From: Pseudomonadota bacterium | GTDB lineage: Bacteria > Pseudomonadota > Alphaproteobacteria > Rhodobacterales > Rhodobacteraceae | Direction: 5' to 3' | NCBI GenBank assembly: GCA_018240425.1 | Contig: JAFEFU010000001.1 | Span: 1 to 46,848, forward strand | DNA: 46,848 nt | Shown here: piece by piece, positions 7,805-17,388 of the stretch | How positions within the stretch are numbered: the first letter of the stretch is position 1 | Layout of the letters: each line of letters begins with the position of its first letter | Notes under the pieces: model-generated | What the model was told of the DNA's origin: nothing | What the model saw: only the letters and a program-made list of their open reading frames with translations | Databases searched by the model: none | Translations under genes and position numbers: made by a program

Positions 7805-8618
7805 GGGCCGCCGGGCGCGACCAGTCCGTATAGATCCGCCGCGGCGCGCCGCCCTCGTCGGCGAGGGATTCGAAGGCGACGCGGTCGGGATGGTTCCACG
7901 ACAGGACATATTCGACGGCCCGCCCCGCGTTGTCGCGGACGGTCGAGCGCAGCGCCAGCGCCCCGGCCCCGGGCGCAAGACCAAGCAGCGCCGCCTCGGC
8001 CTCGGGCAAGGGGGCCACGGCGATGTGGAAGTCCGAGGCCGCGAAGGTCAGCCCGAACCGTTCGCGCAAGAGCGCGTAAAGCGAGGGCGCATCCAGAACG
8101 TCCGCCGCCACCAGCCCCGGCACCCGCTGTTCCGGCAGGTACGAGACCTCGACGCAGAAGGGCTGGCCATCCGACAGTCGCAACCGCTTGATGACGATGA
8201 CCGCCGCCCCTTCGGACAGGCCGAGCCGCCGCGCCACATGGGCATCCGCCGTCCCCTGCTCGAAGAACAGGAGCCGCGCTCCGGCCCGGTGGCCGCGCCC
8301 GTCCACGACCTCGGAAATCGCGGTCGAGACCCGTCCCGAAAGGGGCCGCACCACCGCCGGCTCGGGCAGGAAGGTGCCCGCCGTGCCCCGCCGCTCGATC
8401 ACGCCCTCGGCCACCAGCGCCGACAGCGCCTTGCGCATGGTCATCCGCGAGATGCCGAATCGCAGCGCCAGGTCGCGCTCGGACGGAAGCCGGTCGCCGG
8501 GGCTGAGACCGCGCTCGCCGATGGCCCGCAGCACCAGATCGCGCGCGCGCGTCCTGACCGCCGCCCGGCGCGGGGCACGGGCGCCTGGGGCGGGCGCAGG
8601 GGGAACTGGTATAGTCAA
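7776..8618 (-). CDS. GntR-family regulator with UTRA domain
   Basis: A 280-residue HutC-type repressor. The winged helix-turn-helix covers residues about 29-90 (ERGLSPGDRLPSERDLAL, then RMTMRKALSALVAEGVIERR). The UTRA effector domain follows, with typical LPEQRVPGL and VEYVLSWNHPDRVAFE segments. The start is most likely a TTG at 8618-8616, because GGAGGA lies 8 bases upstream and no ATG fits; the frame extends much further upstream only as antisense to the kinase. UTRA regulators usually sense phosphorylated sugars or related ligands. It is divergent from the SIS deglycase and kinase genes, which it probably controls. A motif shared with NagR/DasR-type operators overlaps its own start. Confidence 0.88.
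   Translation of the reverse strand: MTIPVPPAPAPGARAPRRAAVRTRARDLVLRAIGERGLSPGDRLPSERDLALRFGISRMTMRKALSALVAEGVIERRGTAGTFLPEPAVVRPLSGRVSTAISEVVDGRGHRAGARLLFFEQGTADAHVARRLGLSEGAAVIVIKRLRLSDGQPFCVEVSYLPEQRVPGLVAADVLDAPSLYALLRERFGLTFAASDFHIAVAPLPEAEAALLGLAPGAGALALRSTVRDNAGRAVEYVLSWNHPDRVAFESLADEGGAPRRIYTDWSRPAALRAGETAGG
8606..8618. promoter_or_regulatory. CTGGTATA-type motif over the gntR start codon
   Basis: CTGGTATAGTCAA read on the plus strand resembles the TGGTATAGACCA operators of NagR/DasR-type UTRA regulators. It coincides with the proposed TTG start of the GntR gene, where binding would give autoregulation. TGnTATA also resembles an extended -10 box, so the assignment is tentative. Confidence 0.4.
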
Positions 8619-8780
8619 GGCGGGAGTCCTCCGACGGCAAGGGCCGGCTCCGGCGCAAGATAGGCCGGTTGCGCGCCGCAGACAATAGACCAGATGACGC
8701 CGGAACGTTCCTGACTGCCCGGATATATCGTAGGAATCGCGAAGAAAATGCGAGGACGGTTGCGAAAATGGAAAGAAAAA

Positions 8781-8827
8781 TATACCAATGCCGCCAAATT
8801 CCCCGCAATCGGCCGGTCTGGTATATC
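8781..8827. promoter_or_regulatory. Divergent promoter/operator of gntR and the SIS gene
   Basis: Two TTGGTATAT/CTGGTATAT motifs face away from each other: one on the minus strand at 8780-8788, one on the plus strand at 8818-8826. Each fits an extended -10 (TGGTATAT) for a divergent promoter, towards gntR and towards the deglycase respectively. Each also shares its core with the motif over the gntR start, so repressor sites and promoters may coincide. The -35 elements are weak. The rest of the 240-base gap is AT-richer than its surroundings and holds no gene. Confidence 0.45.
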
Positions 8828-8858
8828 TGACACTGGCCCCGCCCCGGAAGGACCGGCA

Positions 8859-9872
8859 ATGTTCAACTTCGACCCCGCCCGTTTCGAGAAAATCCAGTCC
8901 GGCGCACACGAGGCGGCGCGCGGCCTTGGCGCGCTGGTGCAGGACCTGGTGCGCAAGGGGGCGGACAGCCTGTTCTTCATGGGCTCGGGCGGCGCCGGGA
9001 TCCTGATGCAGCCCGCCGCCGACCTGATGGCGCGCTGCTCTTCGCTGCCCTCGTTCAACGTCCAGTGCGCCGAAGTCGTCCTGACCGGCCATCGCGCGCT
9101 TGGCCCGAAGTCGGTCGTCGTCATGCCGTCCCTGTCGGGGACCACCAAGGAAAGCATCGCCGCCCTCCGCTTTGCCAAGGCCAAGGGCGCGACCGTCATC
9201 ACCCTGGTCGGCCACGACGGAACGCCGCTCGCGACCGAGGCCGACCGGACCTTCGTGAACTTCGCCGCCGACGACACCTCGTGCGAGATGTTCTATGTGC
9301 AAAGCCTCGTCGCCGCGCTGGCCGCCATGCAGGCGCGGGGCGAACGGGCCGACTATGACCGGCTGATCGGCGAATTGGCCCATCTGCCGCGCGAACTCCT
9401 GCGCATCAAGCAGGCGTTCGAGCCGCGCGCCGCCGAGCTTGCCCGCACCATCCGCGACGAGGGCTATCACATCATCACCGGCTCGGGCGCCGCCTGGCCC
9501 GAGGCCCACTACTACGGCATGTGCATCCTTGAAGAGATGCAATGGATCCGCACCCGCCCGGTCCAGGCGGCCGACTTCTTCCACGGCACGCTGGAACTGG
9601 TGGAAAAGGGCGTCTCGGTCATCGTCTTCGCCGGCGAGGATGCGACCCGCCCGGTCACCGACCGGGTGATCGCCTTCGCGAAGGGCTATACCGACCGCCT
9701 GATCGTCCTCGACACCGCCGAGATGGCGACCGAGGGCCTGTCGCCCGAGCTGCGCGCGCTGCTGGCCCCGGCGATGCTGGCGACGATGCTCGAACGGCTG
9801 TCGGCCCATCTGGAGGCATTGCGCAACCATCCCCTGACCACCCGCCGCTATTACAAGCGCGTCGCCTACTGA
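8859..9872 (+). CDS. SIS-domain deglycase, FrlB-like
   Basis: A 337-residue cytoplasmic protein with two SIS (sugar isomerase) domains. The first includes FFMGSGGAGILMQPAADLM and VVMPSLSGTTKESIAAL, the phosphosugar-binding Ser/Thr loop. The second includes HIITGSGAAWPEAHYYG and the DFFHGTLELVEKGVSV motif. The C-terminus HPLTTRRYYKRVAY closely follows the FrlB ending (HNPDERRYYGGLVEY in E. coli), so fructoselysine-6-phosphate deglycase or a related fructosamine-6-phosphate deglycase is the best model. The start ATG has GGAAGGA upstream; longer in-frame starts lack one. It is followed 9 bases later by a FrlD-like kinase. Confidence 0.85.
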   Translation: MFNFDPARFEKIQSGAHEAARGLGALVQDLVRKGADSLFFMGSGGAGILMQPAADLMARCSSLPSFNVQCAEVVLTGHRALGPKSVVVMPSLSGTTKESIAALRFAKAKGATVITLVGHDGTPLATEADRTFVNFAADDTSCEMFYVQSLVAALAAMQARGERADYDRLIGELAHLPRELLRIKQAFEPRAAELARTIRDEGYHIITGSGAAWPEAHYYGMCILEEMQWIRTRPVQAADFFHGTLELVEKGVSVIVFAGEDATRPVTDRVIAFAKGYTDRLIVLDTAEMATEGLSPELRALLAPAMLATMLERLSAHLEALRNHPLTTRRYYKRVAY

Positions 9873-9881
9873 GAGGGGGCG

Positions 9882-10724
9882 ATGCGCTTTGATCTGGCGG
9901 CCGTCGGCGACAATTGCATCGACCGGCTGACCGGGGCGATCAGCGGCGATCTGGTGGGGGGCAACGCGGTGAATGTCGCGGTCCAGGCCGCGCGCCTCGG
10001 CCTTTGCGCCGCCTATGCCGGGGCGGTCGGCCCGGCGGGCGAGGCCGAGGGCGACCGGGTGGCGGCGGCGCTGGCGGCGAACAGTGTCGATGCCCGCCTT
10101 CTCGAGCGGCGCGACCGGCCGACCTCGCTGACGCTGGTGCATGTCGGCCCCGATGGCGACCGGCGCTTCCTGCACGAGGATTTTGGCGCCTGCGCAGGCT
10201 GGACGGCGGGCGCTGACGCGCTGGCAGTCCTCGCGCGCGCCCGCCATGTCCACATCGGCTGGCTGCAGGACGGCGGCGCGCTGCGCCGGGCATTGGCGGG
10301 GTCCGGTCCGAGCCTGTCACAGGATGTCTCGGTCAATGCCGCCCCGGCGGATCTTGGCGTCGCGGGCCTCGATCTCGCCTTCGCCTCGCTGCCCGCCCAG
10401 GCCGCCGCCAATGCCGAGGCCCGCGCCCGCGATCTGGTCGAAAAGGGCGCGAAGGCCGCGGTCGTCACCCTGGGCCTCGCGGGCAGCCTGGCCCTGGCCG
10501 AGGGGCGCGTCTGGCGCGCCCCCGCCCCCGCCGTCGCCGCCATCGACACGACCGGCGCGGGCGACGCCTATATCGCCGGGTTCCTGGCCGCGCGCTTCAG
10601 CGGGGCCGGCATCGCCGGGGCAATGGCGGCGGGACACGAGAACGCGGCGCGCTGCTGCCTGCATCCGGGCGGCTTCCCGCAAGAGGCGCTCAGCGCAGGA
10701 TCAGCCAGCCCGACAGGACGATGA
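9882..10724 (+). CDS. PfkB-family sugar kinase, FrlD-like
   Basis: A 280-residue carbohydrate kinase. The opening AAVGDNCIDRLTG and GGNAVNVAVQAARLG match FrlD (IGDNCVD, GGNAVNVAVYCTR in E. coli). The C-terminal PfkB signature IDTTGAGDAYIAGFLAA contains the catalytic Asp (GAGD). It likely phosphorylates a fructosamine before the upstream SIS enzyme splits it to glucose-6-phosphate and an amine or amino acid. GAGAGGGGGCG before the ATG is the ribosome site. Its last 35 bases overlap the convergent EamA gene. The natural substrate cannot be read from sequence. Confidence 0.86.
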   Translation: MRFDLAAVGDNCIDRLTGAISGDLVGGNAVNVAVQAARLGLCAAYAGAVGPAGEAEGDRVAAALAANSVDARLLERRDRPTSLTLVHVGPDGDRRFLHEDFGACAGWTAGADALAVLARARHVHIGWLQDGGALRRALAGSGPSLSQDVSVNAAPADLGVAGLDLAFASLPAQAAANAEARARDLVEKGAKAAVVTLGLAGSLALAEGRVWRAPAPAVAAIDTTGAGDAYIAGFLAARFSGAGIAGAMAAGHENAARCCLHPGGFPQEALSAGSASPTGR

Positions 10725-11557
10725 TGGCCGCGCCGGCCATCACCGGCAGATCCACCGGGGTGCCGAACAGCACCAGCCCGTAGAGGACGGCCCAGATCAG
10801 CTGGCTGTACTGGCAGGGCGCGACGATCGACGCCGCCCCGCTGCGCCCCGCCCGGATCAGGAGGACATGGCCAAGCGCCGATCCCCCGCCGGCAAGCGCC
10901 GCAAGCCCCAGCTGCCCCACGCCGACCGCCGCGAACCCGCCGCCGGCCAGCGTCAGCGCCAGCGACACCAGCATCGCCACCGCCAGCAGGACGACGACCA
11001 GCGCCGCCTCGGACTCGCCCTTGCGGATCCTGCGCAGGAGAAGGATCGACAGCCCGAAGACCAGCGCCGACGCGGCGGCGGCGGCATGGCCGAGATTGAC
11101 CGCCTGGACCCCCGGCCGCAGCGCCACCACGACCCCGACGAAGCCGAGGACCACACCCGCCCAGCCGTTTCGCGACAGCCGTTCGCCCAGGAAAAACGCG
11201 GCCATCAGCGCCACGAACACCGGCCCGAGGAAGGCCAGGACATAGGCTTCGGCCAGCGACAGCCGGGCGAAGGCATAGTAGATCAGCAGCGTGTCGGCCG
11301 CCAGGAGCGCCGCCCGCACCAGCGCGAGCATGGGCTGGCGCGGCCGGAGGTCGCCCGCCCCGCCGAGAAGGAGCGCGGGGACAACCGTCGCCAGGCAGGC
11401 AAAGCCGGTGACCATGAAGGTGATCTGCGGGATCGCCAGCCCCTGAGCCAGAAGCTTGACCACCGCATCGGTCCCGGCAAACACGCCAAATCCGGCAAGC
11501 GCCAGCCCCGCCGGGCGCAGGTTCGACGGCTGCCGCGCGGCCCGACCGGCCGCGGCC

Positions 11558-11568
<11 letters not shown>
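10690..11568 (-). CDS. EamA/DMT-family transporter
   Basis: A 292-residue inner-membrane protein with about ten transmembrane helices arranged as two EamA repeats (the first around LAGFGVFAGTDAVVKLLAQG, the second beginning near AAAASALVFGLSILLLRRI). Family members export amino acids and small metabolites. The start at ATG 11568 lies 11 bases inside the end of the upstream ABC permease gene, so it is the last gene of the minus-strand operon. In context it could relieve amino-acid or imine build-up from the oxidase, but this is inference. Confidence 0.88.
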
Positions 11569-12525
<957 letters not shown>

Positions 12526-12529
<4 letters not shown>

Positions 12530-13824
12530 GCTGCCCCCCTTGCGGTGCCGCGCTCGCGCCACCAGTCTTGCGCCTGCAACTTCCAGTAGGTCAGCTGCAC
12601 GGCCACCCTGCCCGCCTGCCCGCCCGCCCAGACAAGGCCGAAGGGGCGGAACAGCTTCACCCGGTCCGACTGGCCGAGGATGGCCTCGGCCACCACCTTG
12701 CCGCCGATCGAGGTGGTGTTCAGCCCGTGGCCGCCGAACGCGGTGCAATGCCAGACGCCGGGCGCCATCTCGCCGATCTGCGGCATCAGGTGACGGGCAT
12801 AGGACATCAGTCCCGACCAGGCCAGTTCGGTCTTCAATCCCGCAAGCTGCGGATAGACGGTCAGCATCTCGCGCCGCAGTTCGCGCACCAGCCCGTCGGT
12901 CGAGGCCGCGCGGGTGGTGATGCGCCCGCCCCACAGGATGCGGCGGCCATTCTCGACCAGCCGGTAATAGTCGCCCGCCCGGCGGTTGTCGCCGACCGCA
13001 TGGCGGGTGGCGATGGCGGTGGCGATCAGGTCGGGGGCTTCCTCGCTGAGCATGACGTAGGTGGCGATCGGCTGGAAGGCGCGGGCCATGCGCGGCACCA
13101 GCGCGCCGGTGTAGCCGCCGGTGGTGATGACCGCGCGCGCCGCCCTGACCTCGCCCCCGGCGGTGCGGATCACCTTCTCGGCGCCGTCCAGGCGGGCCTC
13201 GGTCGCGGCCGATCCCTCGAAGATGCGCCCGCCCAGCCGTTCGATCTCGGCGGCGAGGCCGCGCAGGTAGTTCAGCGGATGGATATGGAAGGCGTTCGGG
13301 TCGCGGAGCGCCTGGAAATAGCGCTGCGAATGGAGAAGCCCGCGCAGCTCGTCGGTGTCCAGATAATCCAGCCGGTAGCCGTAGGTGCGCCCCATCGCCT
13401 CGACATGGGCGCGCAGGTCGGCGCCGTCGCTGGCATAGCGGCGCACGCTCAGCACCCCCGGCACCGGGTCGGCGCCGGCGATGGCGAGGTCGCGGATGGC
13501 CGAGCGGATATAGTCCATGCCCTCGACCGACAGGTGGAAGAGATCGCGGGCCGCCCTGTCGCCGGCGGCGCGGGCGATCACGTCCTCGCCCGCCGAATAG
13601 CCGGGGCCGACGAAGCCGCCGTTGCGCCCCGAGGCGCCAAAGCCCACGCTTTCGGATTCGAGAAGCACGACCGCCCGCCCGGCGCGCGCCAGTTCGAGCG
13701 CCGTCGTCAGCCCGGCCAGCCCGCCGCCGACGATGATCGTGTCGCAGTCGGCGCGGCCCGACAGCGCCGGCCGGCGCCGGTCGTCGGCAAGGGTGCGCCG
13801 GTAGTATGTATCAGGATAGGACAT
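12526..13824 (-). CDS. FAD-dependent amine oxidoreductase (DAO/PuuB-like)
   Basis: A 432-residue flavoprotein of the D-amino-acid oxidase fold. The Rossmann motif IIVGGGLAGLTTALELA is at residues 30-46, with the ribose-binding Glu at VVLLES. GFGASGRNGGFV is the PuuB/glycine-oxidase-type loop. The C-terminal GHGLNTTSIGGKVVAEAILG contacts FAD. The closest recognised relative is gamma-glutamylputrescine oxidoreductase, but amadoriases and other secondary-amine oxidases share the fold. Next to FrlB/FrlD-like genes it could oxidise a fructosyl amine or an amino acid. It sits between the binding protein and permease of an ABC importer in one operon. Confidence 0.88.
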
Positions 13825-13872
13825 GGTCGGTTCCGCTGGCCGCCGCCCGTGGCGGCCGGTTCTGGTTTGGGC

Positions 13873-13899
13873 GCCGCCCCGCCACGGTGGCGGGGCGGC
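13873..13899 (-). other. Very strong intercistronic hairpin
   Basis: A perfect inverted repeat with 13-bp arms (GCCGCCCCGCCAC and its complement) around one base, in the 87-base gap between the binding-protein gene and the oxidase gene. No T run follows. It most likely stabilises the upstream binding-protein message or partly terminates transcription, lowering expression of the oxidase and permease. Confidence 0.6.
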
Positions 13900-13911
13900 C
13901 CGGATGAGGGG

Positions 13912-14739
13912 TCAGTCGGCGCTGTAGTCCTTGCCGTACCACTTGGTGGTCAGCTTGCCCAGCGTGCCGTCGGCCTTCATCTCCTTGATGATGCCGCCGA
14001 TCTTGGCGGTCCATTCGGGATCACCCTTGTCGGCAATGACCACAAGCGGTTCGCGGAAGGCATATTTGCCTTCGAGGATCTTGACCGGATAGCCGTTCTT
14101 GATGGCGTTCATCGCGGTCTGCTCGGGCGCGATCACCGCATCGAGCCGCACGCCGTCGCCGAGGCGCAGGTCGTCGAAGGGCAGCATCGAATCGGCGTAG
14201 GTCTTGATCTCGCCGGGCTCGAGCTCGTACTTGATCGCAGGCATGTCGGGCGCGTCGATCTCCAGCCGGCGGTTGATGAAATCCTCGGAGGTGGTCGCGG
14301 TCTCGACCCCGATCTTCTTGCCCTTCAGGTCGGCCACCGTCTTGGCCTTGCTGTCCTTGTTCACCACATAGACATAGGGGCTGTAGTAGTAGATGCCGGC
14401 GAAGTCGATGACGTTGGCGCGCGCCTTGGTCGGCGTGACCGAGCCGACGCCCAGATCATAGCGTCCCTGCCAGTGGCCTCCGGTCATCGTCGCCCAGTCG
14501 GGCGTCTCGAACTTCGCGGTCACGCCAAGGCGCTTGGCGATCTCGTTGGCCACGTCGATATCGAAGCCGACCAGCTTGTTGTCCTCGCTCAGGAAGGACT
14601 GCGGCGGCCAGCCCGCATTGGTCGCGACGACCAATTCCTTCTTGCTCATCACCCGGTCGAGCGTCTCGCCCGCCAGCGCCACCTGCGCCGAGGCCAGGGC
14701 AAAGGCCCCGGCAAGGATACCTGCCATCAGTCTTTTCAC
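13912..14739 (-). CDS. Amino-acid ABC transporter substrate-binding protein
   Basis: A 275-residue periplasmic binding protein of the SBP_bac_3 (lysine/glutamine/opine) family. The Sec signal peptide MKRLMAGILAGAFALASAQ ends with ALA near residue 23. The mature part shows the family order KELVVATNAGWPPQSFL, LVGFDIDVANEIAKRLG, and DLKGKKIGVETATTSEDF. The ribosome site GGAGGAGAAATTCG precedes the ATG. It leads the structural part of the operon, downstream of a GntR gene, and a palindromic operator lies in its promoter region. Ligand unknown; a fructosyl amino acid, opine or diamino acid would fit the context. Confidence 0.92.
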   Translation of the reverse strand: MKRLMAGILAGAFALASAQVALAGETLDRVMSKKELVVATNAGWPPQSFLSEDNKLVGFDIDVANEIAKRLGVTAKFETPDWATMTGGHWQGRYDLGVGSVTPTKARANVIDFAGIYYYSPYVYVVNKDSKAKTVADLKGKKIGVETATTSEDFINRRLEIDAPDMPAIKYELEPGEIKTYADSMLPFDDLRLGDGVRLDAVIAPEQTAMNAIKNGYPVKILEGKYAFREPLVVIADKGDPEWTAKIGGIIKEMKADGTLGKLTTKWYGKDYSAD

Positions 14740-14777
14740 GAATTTCTCCTCCTCGCTTGCCGCCGGCGGCGGCCAAA

Positions 14778-14828
14778 GTTGTCAGACAACACCGGCGGAT
14801 TTCAATACGGCACGCCGCGGCCTGTCAA
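14778..14828 (-). promoter_or_regulatory. Promoter and GntR-type operator of the binding-protein operon
   Basis: On the minus strand TTGACA (14828-14823) and TATTGA (14807-14802) make a plausible promoter, though the 15-base spacer is short. Just downstream GTTGTC-A-GACAAC (14778-14790) is a perfect 13-bp palindrome of the TTGTnnnACAA class bound by GntR-family repressors. A looser TTGT...ACAA pair lies at about 14858-14873. The adjacent GntR gene is the obvious candidate repressor. Confidence 0.55.
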
Positions 14829-14879
14829 GCAACGCCGGACGCAAGCCGGGCGAAGAATTGTCACCATACAAATCGCCGG

Positions 14880-15650
14880 CTACCGCCGCACGAACGAAAA
14901 CGAGAAGTGGCTGCCCCGGTGATAGTCGGCGGCATGGATCACCGGCAGGCCGGCGGGGTTGCAGCAGGTCTCGACGATCAGAAGCGCCGGGCCGAAGTCG
15001 GACAGACCGTGCAGGGCCGCCACGTCGGCCGGCAGGGCGACCGCCGACACGGCGGCGGCCGACATGCTGGGCCGCTGGCCGAACCCGTCGAGGATCTTCA
15101 GGAGCGAGCCGCCCCAGTCCACCCCCGACAGGTCGGCGGGCAGGAGGTGGCGCGGCAGGGTCTCGACGCTGTAGAGGATCGGCAGGCCGGACAGGAGCCG
15201 CAGTTTTTCCAGCCGCAGGGCCGGCGCCCCCGGCGCAAGCCCCAGCCTCTGGGCAATCGCCGGCCCGGCCGGACATTCGCTGACGGAAAGAACCCGGGTC
15301 ACGGTGGCATAGCCGCTCTTGCGCGCCATGTCGGTGACGCTTTCGAAGACGGTGATCGGCCGGTCCACCGTCACCGCCGCGACCGGCGAGACGAAGCGCC
15401 CGCGCCCGTGTTCGACGAAGATGATGCCGTCCTGCTCGAGCAGCTTCAGCGCCTCGCGCACGGCGGGGCGCGAGATGGCGAAGCGCCCGGTCAGCTGGGC
15501 CTCGGTCGGCAGGCGGTCGCCAGGCTTCAGCCCGTCGTCGCGGATCAGGGCGGCGATCCGGTCCCTGACCCGGGCCACGACCGTGCGCGCGTCGGTGCGC
15601 GCGTTCGTGCGTGCGTTCGTGCCCTCGCGGCGCAACCTTTCGTTCACCAT
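14880..15650 (-). CDS. GntR-family regulator with UTRA domain (second)
   Basis: A 256-residue repressor. The wHTH at about residues 23-90 reads IRDDGLKPGDRLPTEAQLTG then ISRPAVREALKLLEQDGII, and the rest is a UTRA-like ligand domain (LPILYSVETLPRHLLPADL). ATG 15650 follows GGAGGAA closely; the next codon is GTG, which has better spacing, so the start may be one codon later. Residues about 10-22 contain three tandem NART/DART repeats from a 12-base DNA repeat. It lies upstream of the binding-protein operon in the same direction and divergent from the multicopper oxidase. It probably represses the operon through the GTTGTCAGACAAC site. Confidence 0.86.
   Translation of the reverse strand: MVNERLRREGTNARTNARTDARTVVARVRDRIAALIRDDGLKPGDRLPTEAQLTGRFAISRPAVREALKLLEQDGIIFVEHGRGRFVSPVAAVTVDRPITVFESVTDMARKSGYATVTRVLSVSECPAGPAIAQRLGLAPGAPALRLEKLRLLSGLPILYSVETLPRHLLPADLSGVDWGGSLLKILDGFGQRPSMSAAAVSAVALPADVAALHGLSDFGPALLIVETCCNPAGLPVIHAADYHRGSHFSFSFVRR
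15583..15618 (-). repeat. Three 12-base tandem repeats in gntR
   Basis: Three consecutive 12-base units of the form GTGCGYGCGTYS (plus strand) occur at 15583, 15595 and 15607, encoding repeats of Thr-Asn/Asp-Ala-Arg just before the DNA-binding domain. Copy-number change would keep the frame and only lengthen the N-terminal tail. Confidence 0.75.
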
Positions 15651-15893
15651 TTCCTCCCCGGCCGCTCCAGGCCGCTGCCCAGTCTGGTCGAAGGCCGGAT
15701 GACCTGCAAGGGCGCTCCCGCCGCCGTGAGGGGCTGCGGTGGACAAGGCGGAGCGGGCTGCCTATCTTCCCGCCATGTTCCGACACGCCCGGCCCTGCTT
15801 GCGGCGGCTGCCTTCGCGGCGATGGCGGGCGCGCAGGGGGCGCGGGCACCCCATCGGACCTGACAAGCGGGACATTGCCCCGAGGAGGCGACC

Positions 15894-17363
15894 ATGACAT
15901 CGACGACCCGGCGCGGCTTTCTTGCCGCAGGCGCCGCCCTGCTGGCCTCTGCCGCCACGGCCCGTCCCGCCCTCGCTGAAGGCGCCCTCACCCTTGCCGC
16001 CGCCAGCCGCACGCTCGACATCGACGGCCGGGCCGCCACCGTCTTCGGCCTTGCCGGGCCGCGCGGTCCGGGGCTGGCGCTCGACCCAGGCGAGAGGTTC
16101 CGGGTCGATCTGACCAACCGGCTTGACGTGCCGACGATCATCCACTGGCACGGCCAGGTCCCGCCCAACCTCCAGGACGGGGTGCCGGACATGCCGCGGC
16201 CGATGCTGGCCCCGGGCGAGATGCGGTCCTACGACTTCGCGCCCCGCGCCGGCACCTTCTGGATGCACTCGCATGTGCCCGAGCAGGAGATGATGCTGCT
16301 GGCCGCGCCCCTGATCGTGCGCCGGCCCGAGGATCTGGCCGCCGACCGGCAGGAGGTGGTGCTGTTCCTGCATGACTTCAGCTTCGCGCCGCCCGCCGAG
16401 GTGCTGGCCGCGATCTCGGGCGGCGCAGCGGGCGGCCACGGCGGGCACGACATTGCCGCGCCCGCTCCGGCGGGCGGCTCCATGCCGATGGGCGGCATGG
16501 ACATGGGCGGCATGGACATGGGCGGCATGGACATGGGCAGTATGGCGATGGATCTGAACGACTACGACTGGGACGCCTACCTGGCCAATGACCGGACGCT
16601 CTCGGACCCCGAGGTCGTGACGGTCGAGCGCGGCGGGCGGGTCCGGCTGCGCGTCATCAACGCCGCCGCCGCGACCATCTTCTGGATCGACACCGGCGCC
16701 GCCCCGGCGCGGCTGGTCGCGGTGGACGGCAACGAGGTCCATCCCCTGCCCGGCAACCGCTTCGGCCTGGCGATGGGCCAGCGGCTGGATCTCGAGATCG
16801 ACCTGCCGGGCGGGGCCGGGGCCTGGCCGGTCCTCGCGCGGCGCGAAGGCGGGCGCGAGCGCGCGGGCATCGTCCTCGCAACCCCCGGCGCCGCGATCGG
16901 CCGGATCTCCGCCCTGGCCGACGACAAGGCCCCGGCCTTCGACACCGACCTTGCCCAGGAGGCGCGGCTGGCCGCCCGCGACCCCCTGCCCGGCCGCGCC
17001 ACCGAGCGCAGCCACATGCTGATGCTCGGCGGCACGATGCGGCCCTACGTCTGGACCATCGACGGCGCCACCTGGGCCGATCACCGCCCGGTCGCGGCGC
17101 GCAGCGGCGAGAGGGTGGCGCTGACCTTCCACAACATGTCGATGATGGGCCACCCGATGCACCTGCACGGCCATGCCTTCCAGGTCGTCGGGCTGAATGG
17201 CCGCCAGGTCGCCGGCGCCCTGCGCGACACGGTCTATGTGCCGCCGATGGCGAGGGTCGAGGTGGCGCTCGATGCCGGCGAGGCGGCGCGCTGGATGCTG
17301 CATTGCCACCACATGCCGCACCTGGCCAGCGGCATGATGACCGAATTCGCGGTCTCGGCCTGA
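15894..17363 (+). CDS. Multicopper oxidase with Met-rich segment
   Basis: A periplasmic laccase-like oxidase of 489 residues, exported folded by Tat (TTRRGFLAAGAALLASA, cleavage near ALA-E). Copper ligands are all visible: HWHG (84-87), FWMHSHV (123-128), HPMHLHGHAF (420-429) and HCHHMPHLASGMM (470-482). In the last, Cys471, His476 and Met481 give the type 1 site. A Met-rich insert MGGMDMGGMDMGGMD at about 199-217 resembles the copper-binding loops of CueO and CopA, pointing to Cu(I) oxidation and copper tolerance. The start ATG has GAGGAGG upstream. No copper pump or CopB partner is adjacent. Confidence 0.92.
   Translation: MTSTTRRGFLAAGAALLASAATARPALAEGALTLAAASRTLDIDGRAATVFGLAGPRGPGLALDPGERFRVDLTNRLDVPTIIHWHGQVPPNLQDGVPDMPRPMLAPGEMRSYDFAPRAGTFWMHSHVPEQEMMLLAAPLIVRRPEDLAADRQEVVLFLHDFSFAPPAEVLAAISGGAAGGHGGHDIAAPAPAGGSMPMGGMDMGGMDMGGMDMGSMAMDLNDYDWDAYLANDRTLSDPEVVTVERGGRVRLRVINAAAATIFWIDTGAAPARLVAVDGNEVHPLPGNRFGLAMGQRLDLEIDLPGGAGAWPVLARREGGRERAGIVLATPGAAIGRISALADDKAPAFDTDLAQEARLAARDPLPGRATERSHMLMLGGTMRPYVWTIDGATWADHRPVAARSGERVALTFHNMSMMGHPMHLHGHAFQVVGLNGRQVAGALRDTVYVPPMARVEVALDAGEAARWMLHCHHMPHLASGMMTEFAVSA
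16488..16547 (+). repeat. 15-base tandem repeats in the multicopper oxidase
   Basis: Three identical units ATGGGCGGCATGGAC (16488, 16503, 16518) plus a diverged fourth at 16533 encode MGGMD repeats, the methionine-rich copper-binding segment. Identity at the DNA level suggests recent slippage expansion; unit length keeps the frame. Confidence 0.9.
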
Positions 17364-17388
17364 GACCCGCGCGCGCCCTTGGCCCCGG

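Noticed and set aside
6721..8859. 712-codon open frame on the minus strand across the ATPase and gntR
   Set aside because: It is antisense to PotA-like and in another frame of gntR; such long frames are normal at this GC content, and its sequence shows no family and is dominated by Arg, Gly, Ala and Pro.
12568..14922. 784-codon plus-strand open frame opposite the oxidase and binding-protein genes
   Set aside because: It runs antisense to two clearly recognised genes and resembles no family.
15775..15868. Signal-peptide-like stretch (ALLAAAAFAAMAGAQGARA) before the multicopper oxidase
   Set aside because: No start codon or ribosome site fits that frame and it ends after a few residues; probably chance in an Ala-rich reading frame.
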